Shown: piece after piece, positions 7,541-15,056 of the stretch
Position numbering within the stretch: the first letter of the stretch is position 1
Layout of the letters: every line of letters starts with the position of its first letter
DNA from: a virus
Strand: one strand, 5' to 3'
DNA length: 48,480 nucleotides
IMG/VR virus record: IMGVR_UViG_3300035698_024300
Coordinates: 1 to 48,480 of that record
Notes under the pieces: generated by a model
Told to the model about the DNA's origin: nothing
What the model saw: the letters and a program-made list of their open reading frames with translations, nothing else
Database searches by the model: none
Position numbers and translations under genes: made by a program

Positions 7541-7846
7541 TTATCCCCCCATTTTTTCGTAGTTACCCCAGTCAATACCAGGAGACGTCGTGCCTTGTTT
7601 TAAGCCGTTTTGGCTTAGCCAGGCTTCAACTTTCGGCCAATCATCGACCCAAAAGAACCCTTCAAAGCGACCCCCTCCACTTGTCATGGTACGGGCAGGA
7701 CTGAGTTTTTCCTTTTGAAGGAAACGCTTAAAGTCTCCAATAGCAGTGACCGCCTCTTGGTTAACTGCGTAAGGTTCTCGGTCGGGTGTACCCAACCTAA
7801 CCCATATAACTGAGCTGTAATCAAAATGGAGTCTTATGTTGGTCAT
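7541..7846 (-). CDS. Hypothetical protein (101 aa)
   Basis: I do not recognise it. It is predicted mixed alpha/beta, with N-terminal strands (IRLHFDYSSVIWVRL) and an aromatic C-terminal half (GFFWVDDWPKVEAWL). It overlaps the cupin gene by 4 bases (ATGA) and directly abuts the MazG-like gene, so it is part of the 5463-8349 operon. Confidence 0.75.
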   Translation of the reverse strand: MTNIRLHFDYSSVIWVRLGTPDREPYAVNQEAVTAIGDFKRFLQKEKLSPARTMTSGGGRFEGFFWVDDWPKVEAWLSQNGLKQGTTSPGIDWGNYEKMGG

Positions 7847-8349
7847 TTATTTTCTTTAAGAACACGGGTGCCATCAGGGTAGAGCCAATAAAAGTCCTGG
7901 TCCTCTGATATCAACGTTCTTTTTTCGCAATAATTCAACTTCTTGTCGAACTTTCCTTCGTGTTTCATCACTCGATATTCGGAGGATTCAACCTTGGTAC
8001 CATTGACCAAAAAGTGCCATGGTGTGCGGCGACCATAAGCAAGGAAAAGAGTTTTCACAGGGCCATTCAGGATAGACCCAATTTTGTGGAAACCGTATCG
8101 TGACATTTTTGAGAAAGACCCAGGAGATTTAATCGCAGCATAGCCCTTTTGGCTAATAGCCAAGTAGCAACCTGAGAGAACAACGGTGAGGAAATTCCAA
8201 GGGTGGCTGTGCAGGTGTTTATCTTCATCATGCTTGTGGATGGTATGAACATAGAGAGCAAAAATCGACGTTTCGATAATGGCATATCTCTCAAAGTGCA
8301 GCACACCTTCACGAGAACGAATTTCTTTTACTTTTTCGAAGAGTTTCAT
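7843..8349 (-). CDS. Cupin-like protein (168 aa)
   Basis: Shows the cupin first motif as HLHSHPWNFLTVVLSGCYLA (residues 45-64), with clustered histidines (H38, H40, H45, H47, H49) suited to a metal. Later strands include GPVKTLFLAYG and PWHFLVNG. Similar phage/bacterial proteins are usually annotated as cupin-fold proteins of unknown substrate. It could be a metal-dependent dioxygenase-like or sugar-isomerase-like enzyme. A GAAGGGCG sequence just before the ATG serves as SD. It is the 5'-most gene of the accessory enzymatic operon. Confidence 0.65.
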   Translation of the reverse strand: MKLFEKVKEIRSREGVLHFERYAIIETSIFALYVHTIHKHDEDKHLHSHPWNFLTVVLSGCYLAISQKGYAAIKSPGSFSKMSRYGFHKIGSILNGPVKTLFLAYGRRTPWHFLVNGTKVESSEYRVMKHEGKFDKKLNYCEKRTLISEDQDFYWLYPDGTRVLKENK

Positions 8350-8370
8350 TTCGCCCTTCAGGAACTTGGG

Positions 8371-8673
8371 TTACGGGTTATCTTTGACGTAATCAAGAAT
8401 TATCTCACGAAGAGAAGGCTCAAGCATGAGTGTTTCAAGGAAATCTTTAATGGTTTGACCTGTCATTTCCAGACAAAAATCTGAGTCTTCAAAGTCGAAC
8501 ACGTCCTGTTGTTTATGAAAGTCGATTTCATATACGTGCTTCAACTCTAGGCCTCGGCCAGACAGGATCGTACAAACCTTTTTTTTCACTACAGCAGTAA
8601 GTCGTTCACTTAGCCTACTATGTTGTGTCTGGCTTGTGACATCTATTGCAGTAGGTTTGATTTTCTTGCTCAT
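8371..8673 (-). CDS. Hypothetical protein (100 aa)
   Basis: Soluble and acidic in its second half (FDFEDSDFCLEMTGQTIKDF), with a basic N-terminus (MSKKIKPTAIDV). No domain recognised. It lies 21 bases upstream of the cupin gene and is probably co-transcribed. Confidence 0.72.
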   Translation of the reverse strand: MSKKIKPTAIDVTSQTQHSRLSERLTAVVKKKVCTILSGRGLELKHVYEIDFHKQQDVFDFEDSDFCLEMTGQTIKDFLETLMLEPSLREIILDYVKDNP

Positions 8674-8744
8674 AACTGTAACTATGAAAGGTTTGCAGTA
8701 CTCAACTCGACCTTTAATTTATCTTACTTCCACAGTACCACAAA

Positions 8745-9272
8745 TTAACTCCTGTTTAAACGTCTGTCGAGTGAATCAAGGAGAAAGCCTGTCGGATCAA
8801 GAAGGTTTTGAGGCATTGCCTGGTTAGAGAGCCACCAGGTTGATTTGGTTGTCCCAGGTTTATATAACTCAAAGTGCAGCATAAATCTGGAGTGGCCAGG
8901 GATATCAGTGCGCCTTTTTCCTTCCTGGAGAACGGGCATCACGTGAGCAACCAACTGACCCCGCTCAACCCTGTCTCTTACAGCAAGATTTGAGGGGGTT
9001 ACCTCGCCGTAGCACACGACGCCTGAGCTTCCCTCAATCAATATAGATTTGGTCGGGAGCCACCAGGGAGACTTAGCTTTTGGACCAGTGTAATCTTCTA
9101 CCTGAACTACAATGCCATCTTCAACCGCATAAACAGATTCGTTGCCTAAAACATACAGGTCAACGCCAGTGTGGTGATCATATTTTCTTTTAGCGGCAAA
9201 CGCACCTGGGTGAGGACCAGTTGGGATTTCACCTTCCCAGCCCCTAAGTGGGAAGTTCCATTTATTCGTCAT
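8745..9272 (-). CDS. M23 (LytM-like) peptidase domain protein, possibly altered active site (175 aa)
   Basis: Fits the M23 fold. HHTGVDLY (residues 33-40) provides the first zinc ligands (H34, D38), and FMLHFELY (130-137) provides the last ligand (H133). The usual motif there is HxH; here the first histidine, thought to act in catalysis, is M131. It may still bind zinc but have reduced or altered peptidoglycan hydrolase activity, or be a binding protein. No signal peptide. The start lacks an SD and lies inside a possible frameshifted upstream gene, suggesting translational coupling. Confidence 0.72.
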   Translation of the reverse strand: MTNKWNFPLRGWEGEIPTGPHPGAFAAKRKYDHHTGVDLYVLGNESVYAVEDGIVVQVEDYTGPKAKSPWWLPTKSILIEGSSGVVCYGEVTPSNLAVRDRVERGQLVAHVMPVLQEGKRRTDIPGHSRFMLHFELYKPGTTKSTWWLSNQAMPQNLLDPTGFLLDSLDRRLNRS

Positions 9273-9331
9273 ACGTGATAAGGCATCTACTGTTTGTCAG
9301 TTCAGCCTTCCTTCCATACTCTGTCCAAATT

Positions 9332-9514
9332 TCAAATCGTGAAATACTTTTCGGCAAAATACTTGTAAAACGCCCCCTCAAAAACAACCGTAGCCTCCTG
9401 CTGAACAACAGTAACATCGTAACAGCGTGCTGCGCCTGAACGAGCAAGTTGCCTGTCTTTTAAAAACCCTGCTACAAGCTCTGTTAGGTTTGATTTTCTT
9501 GGGTTTAGTTTCAC
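9332..9514 (-). CDS. Hypothetical protein, possibly frameshifted (60 aa)
   Basis: Begins with GTG overlapping the upstream stop (GTGA), then MKLNPRKSNLTELVAGFL. It stops after KYFAEKYFTI. A different frame from about 9345 stays open to 9262 with protein-like sequence (SRFEIWTEYGRKAELTN) and ends inside the next gene's start. The intact protein may therefore be about 83 aa with a single-base frameshift. Function unknown. Confidence 0.55.
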   Translation of the reverse strand: MKLNPRKSNLTELVAGFLKDRQLARSGAARCYDVTVVQQEATVVFEGAFYKYFAEKYFTI

Positions 9515-9729
9515 TTCTTGTCTTTTTTTGCCGTCGTCTCAGGAACAGGAAACCCGACGACAGTCTCGCCTGTCAATACTTCCAGTATTTCCTTGTACGC
9601 TCGGTGTCTACCCCTGTAGTGAGCCTTCTCAGCTTCTGTTTGTGCCCAGTTCTCGGAAAAGCGTATTTCGATTTTTCTCATCCAGATCTGGATTATTCGA
9701 ATCAGAAATTGCTTTTCGAGTTTGTCCAC
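9511..9729 (-). CDS. Small basic hypothetical protein (72 aa)
   Basis: Starts at GTG (MDKLEKQFLIRIIQ). It is helical, with HYRGRHRAYKEILEVLTGE in the middle and a lysine-rich C-terminus. An AAGG lies about 13 bases upstream as a weak SD. It is linked to the following gene by a GTGA overlap. No family recognised. Confidence 0.68.
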   Translation of the reverse strand: MDKLEKQFLIRIIQIWMRKIEIRFSENWAQTEAEKAHYRGRHRAYKEILEVLTGETVVGFPVPETTAKKDKK

Positions 9730-9736
9730 TGTGTCT

Positions 9737-10018
9737 TTAGCCTTGCACTCTTTTTAAGAAACCCGTAATGTCTTTTACAGGAACCCAGTGCCTGGTTTGC
9801 GTCCTGAAAAACTTGATTTCATACTCCAGGATTGGCTTGGCTTCCTCAAAAGGGTCACGGCGCTCTGGGTCGTGCCCTGTGGCAATATGCCACCCATAAA
9901 CTCTTCCTCTCCGAACTTTGTCATCATTAAAGATAGAAGTGCACCGAACAGAAACAATTGTATTTTGCTCGATAGGCTCCCAGTTTTTTGCAAATGGGTC
10001 AAACACCACTAAGTCCAA
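9737..10018 (-). CDS. Hypothetical protein (93 aa)
   Basis: Mixed strand/helix with YGWHIATGHDPERRDPF and an aromatic C-terminus (HWVPVKDITGFLKR). The start is ambiguous: TTG at 10018, or GTG at 10009 or 10006. The GTG at 10009 overlaps the upstream TAG by one base and is perhaps more likely. No known domain. Confidence 0.7.
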   Translation of the reverse strand: MDLVVFDPFAKNWEPIEQNTIVSVRCTSIFNDDKVRRGRVYGWHIATGHDPERRDPFEEAKPILEYEIKFFRTQTRHWVPVKDITGFLKRVQG

Positions 10019-10638
10019 GGGCTCTTGAGTCCATTACGCTTTCTATAAAGCTTTACTAGCTCATAGGACCCAGTAAATCTTGAGAAGTCGACCACCTCGT
10101 GAGTAAGACATCCAGGCTCTGGGCCTGGCTTGTAGCCTCCAGGCCCAACCTTCTCCCAAATGCTGCCACGTTCTTTCCAACGAGCATAGCCAGGCTCACT
10201 TCTAAATTCATCAGGTGGATCGGTGTTGTCCCAGTAACCGAACTCTTCTATCCATTCAGGGTGCTCCGCAGATTCAAGAAATCGCTCTGGCCTATAAGAA
10301 CCCCAGGGAATAACATATACAAATCCATCGTGGAACCAGGCATTGAACCCACAACTCATGCTGTCATACAAACTCTTGATATATTCGTCCCCTAGAACAA
10401 GCATGTCTTGTAATGCAAGGATTTTTGCCTCGATGCTAAATACCTTTTCTGGGGACTTGGGAGTGAGTCGATTGTCTTCGTCAGTTGCCACAGCATTGAA
10501 CCTCTCAACGGTCAGCATATTCAGTGCTGTTGTATAAGAGATGAGGGAGCCCTCCAAAAGAAGTTCATGGAAATGTTGGATACCTTTTTCCACACGTGTG
10601 ATCGGGAATCGGTAGGCACAGTAAATCTTAGTACTCAT
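10009..10638 (-). CDS. Hypothetical phage protein (209 aa)
   Basis: Begins MSTKIYCAYRFPITRVEKG with a TAGAG SD. It is mixed alpha/beta with a Trp/Gly/Pro-rich C-terminal half (GYWDNTDPPDEF, PGGYKPGPEPG). No catalytic motif or membrane segment stands out. It is the first gene after the RNA-ligase terminator and heads the 9262-10638 operon. Confidence 0.75.
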   Translation of the reverse strand: MSTKIYCAYRFPITRVEKGIQHFHELLLEGSLISYTTALNMLTVERFNAVATDEDNRLTPKSPEKVFSIEAKILALQDMLVLGDEYIKSLYDSMSCGFNAWFHDGFVYVIPWGSYRPERFLESAEHPEWIEEFGYWDNTDPPDEFRSEPGYARWKERGSIWEKVGPGGYKPGPEPGCLTHEVVDFSRFTGSYELVKLYRKRNGLKSPWT

Positions 10639-10657
10639 AGTTAATCTCTAATTGAAG

Positions 10658-10677
10658 AAACCCTGCAAGCAGGGTTT
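10658..10677 (-). terminator. Hairpin terminator after RNA ligase gene
   Basis: On the minus strand AAACCCTGC/GCAGGGTTT form a short stem with flanking A/T, 3 bases past the RNA-ligase stop. The plus side is followed by six T, so it may act on both strands. Confidence 0.65.
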
Positions 10678-10679
10678 TT

Positions 10680-11924
10680 TCAGTTCTCTGTTTGACGAAG
10701 GATAGAATCAAGGAAGTTATTTGCCCAACCACCATTGACATGACGCTTCTTGGTCGCCCAGTCCAACAAGTCAGTCACATTGCCCTGGTATTGCTGCATT
10801 AGCGGTGACATCCAAGCCTTTCGGGCGTTTACGGCAAGCGCAAACGCCTTACGGTGTTCACACTGGTATGCATCCCCGACAAGTGGTGCCCCTTCATCGT
10901 CGTATGTGACCTTCAGGGCAGCGTTAGCTTCGTCCAAACACTCTTGGAATATGGACTTATGCGAGATAACAAGCTTACGAAAGTTTTCACGCAGAGCCTC
11001 TGCACGCTTTACAATCTCCTCTGGGAGAAGCGGAAGAGCATCATCTAGCTTCTCCATAAGGATTAGTTCAACGATACCACGAGGTGAGTTGAGAACAGAG
11101 TCTCGGATCTTGTTCAAGGCCAAATACCCAGCGTTCTTAACCTTAATTCGGTTGAAGTTCTGGTCGCAGACCACGATCCCCTCGTAAGCGGACGGATCTC
11201 GTTCAGATACGAAATCAACCATTTCCTTGAGTGAACCAAAACGGAAGCGCTCAGCAACTGGAGTCTTTACCTTTGCCTGGACAAACGCAGGGAAAAGCTC
11301 CTTGCCTGTGCGAGTCTTACGGGCTGCAAGTAGAGTGATCCCATAACCCTCATAGTCAACAACGATACGGTTTAGTGGCGTCGTCAGCTCAAACATGTAC
11401 GTAGTGTCACGGAAAAGCATCTTCTCGGTCCATACACCAAAGTCCTTGCCAACGGTCTCAAGGACCGCCTTCTCAAACAGAGTACGGAAAGTAAACTCTT
11501 CGAAACCAGACATCGGCAAATCCGCTTCTGGGACAGAGCGAGTTGCGACATGCCATTCCTTTTTGTGATCATCGTAGTAGACGATACAAAGAGTGCCGTC
11601 CATCTTCTCATAGAATGAGGTTGCAGGGTGATCGATATCCACCTCAGCAGCAGCAGCCTGACCAAGGTTGAAGAAGCGATCAAAAGGGCGAGCAAGCACA
11701 ACCGTCTCACCAATCGGGCGATCGGAGACGATAACTTGTGAATCGGGATCTGCTACCCGCAGAATCAGACCACGGCACTGTTGTGCCAAAACATCATCAT
11801 CACGAGACTCGATCTGGTTATAGTTCAGGCTAAACTTATGCCCACACACACGAGCCTTCACTCCATGTGCAAGCTCCAAGTCGTCCAACGAATGCTTCTT
11901 GAGATACTCTTGTACCAACGTCAT
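10680..11924 (-). CDS. rnlA: T4 Rnl1-type RNA ligase (414 aa)
   Basis: An ATP-dependent RNA ligase that seals 5'-phosphate and 3'-OH RNA ends through a covalent lysyl-AMP. Visible motifs: the upstream RGLILRV (51-57) and RPFDRFFNLGQ (79-89), motif I KMDGT with nucleotidyl lysine K107, motif III YMFELTTPLNR, motif IV YEGIVV and motif V RIKVKNAGY. Length is close to T4 RnlA (374 aa). In T4 the enzyme repairs tRNAs cut by host anticodon nucleases. Here no polynucleotide kinase gene is visible, though tRNA genes are. It has its own GGTTCA-type promoter, a TAGGAG SD and a terminator, so it is a single-gene unit. Confidence 0.92.
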   Translation of the reverse strand: MTLVQEYLKKHSLDDLELAHGVKARVCGHKFSLNYNQIESRDDDVLAQQCRGLILRVADPDSQVIVSDRPIGETVVLARPFDRFFNLGQAAAAEVDIDHPATSFYEKMDGTLCIVYYDDHKKEWHVATRSVPEADLPMSGFEEFTFRTLFEKAVLETVGKDFGVWTEKMLFRDTTYMFELTTPLNRIVVDYEGYGITLLAARKTRTGKELFPAFVQAKVKTPVAERFRFGSLKEMVDFVSERDPSAYEGIVVCDQNFNRIKVKNAGYLALNKIRDSVLNSPRGIVELILMEKLDDALPLLPEEIVKRAEALRENFRKLVISHKSIFQECLDEANAALKVTYDDEGAPLVGDAYQCEHRKAFALAVNARKAWMSPLMQQYQGNVTDLLDWATKKRHVNGGWANNFLDSILRQTEN

Positions 11925-11944
11925 TACTAATTCTCCTATGCTTG

Positions 11945-11975
11945 ATTATAACAGCAATGGGCCCACAAGTGAACC
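11945..11975 (-). promoter_or_regulatory. GGTTCA-N19-TATAAT promoter (RNA ligase)
   Basis: Minus strand GGTTCA at 11970-11975, then 19 bases, then TATAAT at 11945-11950. TTCANN would sit as a -35 box at the normal 17-base spacing. It is followed by the SD and ATG of the RNA ligase gene. A GGG/CCC inverted repeat overlaps its upstream part. Confidence 0.8.
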
Positions 11976-12069
11976 CATTTAGCTTTTTCTAAGTGTCCCT
12001 AAATAGGGAAAAATTGTATTTCAGTTGTTCGCTACTTTCAGGCCATCACTCAGCATTCCAAGGAACATC

Positions 12070-12681
12070 CTAGTCTTCCAAAGGTGCAACCATAGCCTTG
12101 TCCTTCCAGAACATAAAGGACTCCCGAAGCATCTTGACAAAGTCTTCGTCAGAGAGCCCCGTGTCGGTCCCGCCATTAGAACCAAAGTGGTTATGCATTA
12201 GGACATTCGGCCCGATGGGCATTTCGCCCTCACAAGGGTTTGCGTTGATTGAGATAATCTCCCAATTCCCCTCTTCTGCGGGAAGTTCGTTATCACCACC
12301 CTCAGCAAGGACCGTCGAGGCGTAGAGTACGATCTCTACAGACTTCGCAGGAAGCTTGTCCGCTGCCACGGCGCCAACACTCTTTCGTGGCGCCTCACCA
12401 GCCCGTCGGGCCTTGAATGAACCACGAAGCTCACTGCCCTCTTCAAGAGTAACTACCCCCGAAAAGAAGTATTGTGGGTTGCATGGAACAAGCACTACAC
12501 CATCACGGTATCCAGGCTTGCTAACTCCATCAGCTAGCATCAGCTCAATGGAGGCACGAAGGTTCTCCCAAACATCAGCAGCCCCAGGAGGGCCATCGAA
12601 GTGTGAGAACTCACTCTCAGGGGTCTGGCGCCTGACGAAACTGTTCACGTGTACTGTAGTCGTTGTTCCTGCCTTTTTCAT
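12070..12681 (-). CDS. DUF3228 family protein (203 aa)
   Basis: The sequence fits the DUF3228 family along its length as I recall it: VHVNSFVRRQTPESEF near the N-terminus, then GVVLVPCNPQYFFSGVV, KSVEIVLYAS and PNVLMHNHFGSNGGTDTG. No function is established for the family. The start is set at ATG 12681 (MKKAGTTTT). The promoter TATAAT ends only 6 bases upstream, so the transcript should begin at or beside the ATG, i.e. a leaderless message. Longer frames would start upstream of the promoter. It is a single-gene unit. Confidence 0.85.
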   Translation of the reverse strand: MKKAGTTTTVHVNSFVRRQTPESEFSHFDGPPGAADVWENLRASIELMLADGVSKPGYRDGVVLVPCNPQYFFSGVVTLEEGSELRGSFKARRAGEAPRKSVGAVAADKLPAKSVEIVLYASTVLAEGGDNELPAEEGNWEIISINANPCEGEMPIGPNVLMHNHFGSNGGTDTGLSDEDFVKMLRESFMFWKDKAMVAPLED

Positions 12682-12687
12682 TCTTCC

Positions 12688-12718
12688 ATTATACCATATT
12701 TGGGATGGCATATGAACC
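12688..12718 (-). promoter_or_regulatory. GGTTCA-N19-TATAAT promoter (DUF3228 gene)
   Basis: Minus strand GGTTCA at 12713-12718, 19 bases, TATAAT at 12688-12693. The ATG of the DUF3228 gene is at 12681, leaving no room for a 5' leader. Confidence 0.82.
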
Positions 12719-12760
12719 GCTATTTCTCATTTTAAGCTGGTTTTCTTCTTTCTGACTGGT

Positions 12761-13093
12761 TCATTGCTTTTCCTTGTACAGTTGGGTTATTCGGCGGACC
12801 ACAACCTTGGATTTCTGGCGATATTCCTGAGACTGGAAGCTCCAGTAATAAAACCACAGGTTACGCAGGTTCTCAGACCTAATGCTCCATTGAGCAAACC
12901 AGCCCTTAGTGATGTTTGCATGGATTTTGGTCAGTTCGACATGCATCAGGAAAATAGGCCACAGCAGACCATCCAGGTCATTTTCTGGGCTTCCAGAGAC
13001 TTCTCGGCCAAACCAAACCCCAGTTTTGAATACAACCTGGGTAAAGAACCCCAGTACCTTCAGCTGCCTACGCTTCACAATTGCCACAGACAT
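12761..13093 (-). CDS. Hypothetical aromatic-rich protein (110 aa)
   Basis: I place the start at ATG 13093 (MSVAIVKRRQLKVLG), 4 bases after the stop of the zinc-finger gene; longer frames overlap that gene deeply. It is rich in Trp, Phe and Tyr (WFAQWSIRSENLRNLWFYYW) with a basic C-terminus. No known domain. It probably shares a transcript with the zinc-finger gene from the promoter at 13497. Confidence 0.65.
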   Translation of the reverse strand: MSVAIVKRRQLKVLGFFTQVVFKTGVWFGREVSGSPENDLDGLLWPIFLMHVELTKIHANITKGWFAQWSIRSENLRNLWFYYWSFQSQEYRQKSKVVVRRITQLYKEKQ

Positions 13094-13097
13094 TTTT

Positions 13098-13475
13098 TCA
13101 ATCTTTCTTTCTGACCTTACAGGTGCGTGCATTATGGCCAGCGTTTCCACACTTGCCACACTTGCGAACATTTTTCTTACGTTCAACCCGCTTAGGGCGG
13201 GCCAGCTCCTGAGTACTATTGCCGCTGTCAATGCCCTCCTTAACTGAAGAAAGGCGAAGGACCACTCCCATTGCTCGAAGTTCACCCTCAGATTTCACTC
13301 GGCGAGTAGCTGGATCGTGAGTCTTCATAGCCTCTAGACGTCGAGCAAGGCTCTCGGATTCATGGAGGTCTCTACACTCCTGGGAACAATAGAGAAAGAG
13401 TTCCTCATCTCGTTCAGGCGTCAGTGGGGGTTTTCGAGCCTTACAACGTGTGCAAAGCATTATCGGGTGAATCAT
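13098..13475 (-). CDS. Two-zinc-finger protein with CCHC knuckle (125 aa)
   Basis: The N-terminus has a four-cysteine cluster (CTRCKARKPP, then YCSQECRDLH), like FCS/MYM-type treble-clef fingers. The C-terminus has a retroviral-type zinc knuckle, CGKCGNAGHNARTC (C-x2-C-x4-H-x4-C), in a K/R-rich tail. These suggest single-stranded nucleic-acid or RNA binding. The start is ATG 13475, preceded by AGGAAGG and the GGTTCA-type promoter; an alternative ATG is at 13460. It could be a regulator or RNA chaperone; the target is unknown. Confidence 0.78.
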   Translation of the reverse strand: MIHPIMLCTRCKARKPPLTPERDEELFLYCSQECRDLHESESLARRLEAMKTHDPATRRVKSEGELRAMGVVLRLSSVKEGIDSGNSTQELARPKRVERKKNVRKCGKCGNAGHNARTCKVRKKD

Positions 13476-13496
13476 TGGTCTTACCTTCCTATCTTC

Positions 13497-13527
13497 ATTA
13501 TACCAAAATGAAGATAGGGTTTGAACC
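13497..13527 (-). promoter_or_regulatory. GGTTCA-N19-TATAAT promoter (zinc-finger gene)
   Basis: Minus strand GGTTCA at 13522-13527, 19 bases, TATAAT at 13497-13502, about 22 bases before the ATG. It lies between the acetyltransferase start of coding sequence and the zinc-finger gene, near the 3' end of the former. Confidence 0.82.
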
Positions 13528-13552
13528 AACTTTCGGACATTTAACCAAAAGG

Positions 13553-13987
13553 CTAAACTGGCATGTTCTTTCTGCGGTCTATGTAGGCCCAGCTCACTGG
13601 AATGTCGGGGACATCGTTGGAACTGTAGAAGCTTCGACCTGCCTCGTTCCAGGAATTGGAACGCATTGTTAGCCTGTTTGCCTTGCACCAGGCTTTAGCC
13701 TTAGCGATTAATCGTGAGCCAACCCCTCGGCGCCTGTGTTTTGAGCCAACGAAACATCCAACTTGACCAACCCCCTTTTTTGTTGGGTTGAAGGTTACGG
13801 AAGCCCAGCCTATCGGTTTACCGTGTTCCCAGGCAACGAACATCATCATAGGCCGCCCGAGATCCAAATCCGAGTTCATCCCCGAACCAATGTCCCAGTT
13901 GCCGTCGGCGTAGTTGTTGAGATGGTCTTGAAGGTAATCAACTAGCTTGAACCTTTTTTGAAAAACGTAGGCACTTTCATAGCGCAT
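13553..13987 (-). CDS. GNAT-family N-acetyltransferase (144 aa)
   Basis: The GNAT acetyl-CoA site is clear: the strand QVGCFVGSKH followed by RRRGVGSRLIAKAKAW, with the (R/Q)xxGxG/A loop. After it come SWNEAGRSFYSSNDV and VSWAYIDRR, as in motif B. PIGWASVTFNP is the preceding strand. I chose ATG 13987, which follows the UvsE stop by a few bases; a GTG at 14014 would overlap that gene. Substrate unknown: protein, small molecule or antibiotic-like amine are all possible. Confidence 0.82.
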   Translation of the reverse strand: MRYESAYVFQKRFKLVDYLQDHLNNYADGNWDIGSGMNSDLDLGRPMMMFVAWEHGKPIGWASVTFNPTKKGVGQVGCFVGSKHRRRGVGSRLIAKAKAWCKANRLTMRSNSWNEAGRSFYSSNDVPDIPVSWAYIDRRKNMPV

Positions 13988-13991
13988 GATT

Positions 13992-14951
13992 TTAATCACT
14001 GCCCACTCCGACACAGTCCCATTCCTTACGATATCTTAGCAGGGCTAGTTCTTTGGCCTTGGCTTCGATCATAATATCGATACTCTTACCGTGATCGCCG
14101 ATAGGGTTGAAGATGTAGTCAGAGTGTGCTTGAGGTTTGCAGTAGTCGGTGCCGTCGGCATTGCGCTTAGTCTCCGAGTAGTGTGTTACAGGTCTGACGT
14201 GTCCCCAGGTGGACATCGCAAGTTCTAGGGCGTCCAGGACAGGAAGATCAGAGCGGAACTTGTGGTGGTGGAAATCAAACACAACGGGGATACCGAGAGG
14301 TTTGTGTACATATTCATATAGTTCCTTGGTGGAGTACAACGAGGGTCGGTCATCATTCTCAACCGTGAGACGAGTTTTGACCGAATCAGGAAGTTTATCG
14401 AAGTTTTGACAGAACTGCTTGAGAGCAGCGGGCTTGTCATCATAGGCTGCGCCTACATGAATATTGATCTTGTTGAATGGAGTCCGTGAAAGGCCAATAA
14501 GGTCAAAAACTTCGCCGTGAATCTCCAAGTCACGAATGGTATTTGCCACAACTCTTGGTTTGGAACTTGCCAGCTTGTTGAACGGACCAGGGTGTGAAGT
14601 GATGCGATGACCATGCTGCTTGGCAAAATCACCAGCAGCCCTGAGAGTCGTCACAATCTCGCCGTAGTCGGGCAAGTCAGAAAGGTTGTACTCGGAAGCC
14701 CAGGGACAAATGTCACTTGAAAGTCGGAAGAAGGTAATGTTGTGCTCTTCATTCCACTTTAGAATAGTAAGCAAATCCCTGGCGTTTTGAAGAAGCAGCT
14801 CAGATGCGTAAGCTAAGCCTTTGGCTTCAAAGGTTGCTTTGCGCATTGTGCGATTGGTGGTAACACGATTCTTTTTAGGCTTCACGTTCGTCAACGTCAT
14901 GTTGATACAGGCATAGCCTAGCGAAGCGTAATGATCAGTACGAGTTGTCAT
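13992..14951 (-). CDS. uvsE: UV DNA damage endonuclease (319 aa)
   Basis: A UvdE-family TIM-barrel nuclease that nicks DNA 5' to UV photoproducts and other distortions, starting an alternative excision repair. Hallmarks: SLGYACINMTL near the N-terminus, FFRLSSDICPWAS, RITSHPGPFNKL, KINIHVGAAYDDK, RLTVENDD and VFDFHHHKF. These carry the His/Glu/Asp metal ligands of the family. Length (about 300 aa) is normal. Codon use looks richer in GC than the small orphan genes nearby. The family is known from marine and environmental phages as well as bacteria. Confidence 0.92.
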   Translation of the reverse strand: MTTRTDHYASLGYACINMTLTNVKPKKNRVTTNRTMRKATFEAKGLAYASELLLQNARDLLTILKWNEEHNITFFRLSSDICPWASEYNLSDLPDYGEIVTTLRAAGDFAKQHGHRITSHPGPFNKLASSKPRVVANTIRDLEIHGEVFDLIGLSRTPFNKINIHVGAAYDDKPAALKQFCQNFDKLPDSVKTRLTVENDDRPSLYSTKELYEYVHKPLGIPVVFDFHHHKFRSDLPVLDALELAMSTWGHVRPVTHYSETKRNADGTDYCKPQAHSDYIFNPIGDHGKSIDIMIEAKAKELALLRYRKEWDCVGVGSD

Positions 14952-15018
14952 GAGGTTACTTTACCATGCCTGGTAATCCTTATAAACTGTTTCTGGGACG
15001 CAAATAACGAAAAGGTTG

Positions 15019-15051
15019 CACAGGCTGGGAAATGAATCCCACGGTCCTGTG
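15019..15051 (-). terminator. Hairpin without T-run between genes
   Basis: CACAGG...CCTGTG enclosing an inner TGGGA/TCCCA helix. It lies just downstream of the stop at 15057 on the minus strand. No U-tract follows, so it may be a processing or protective 3' hairpin rather than a true terminator. Confidence 0.4.
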
Positions 15052-15056
15052 AGCTT

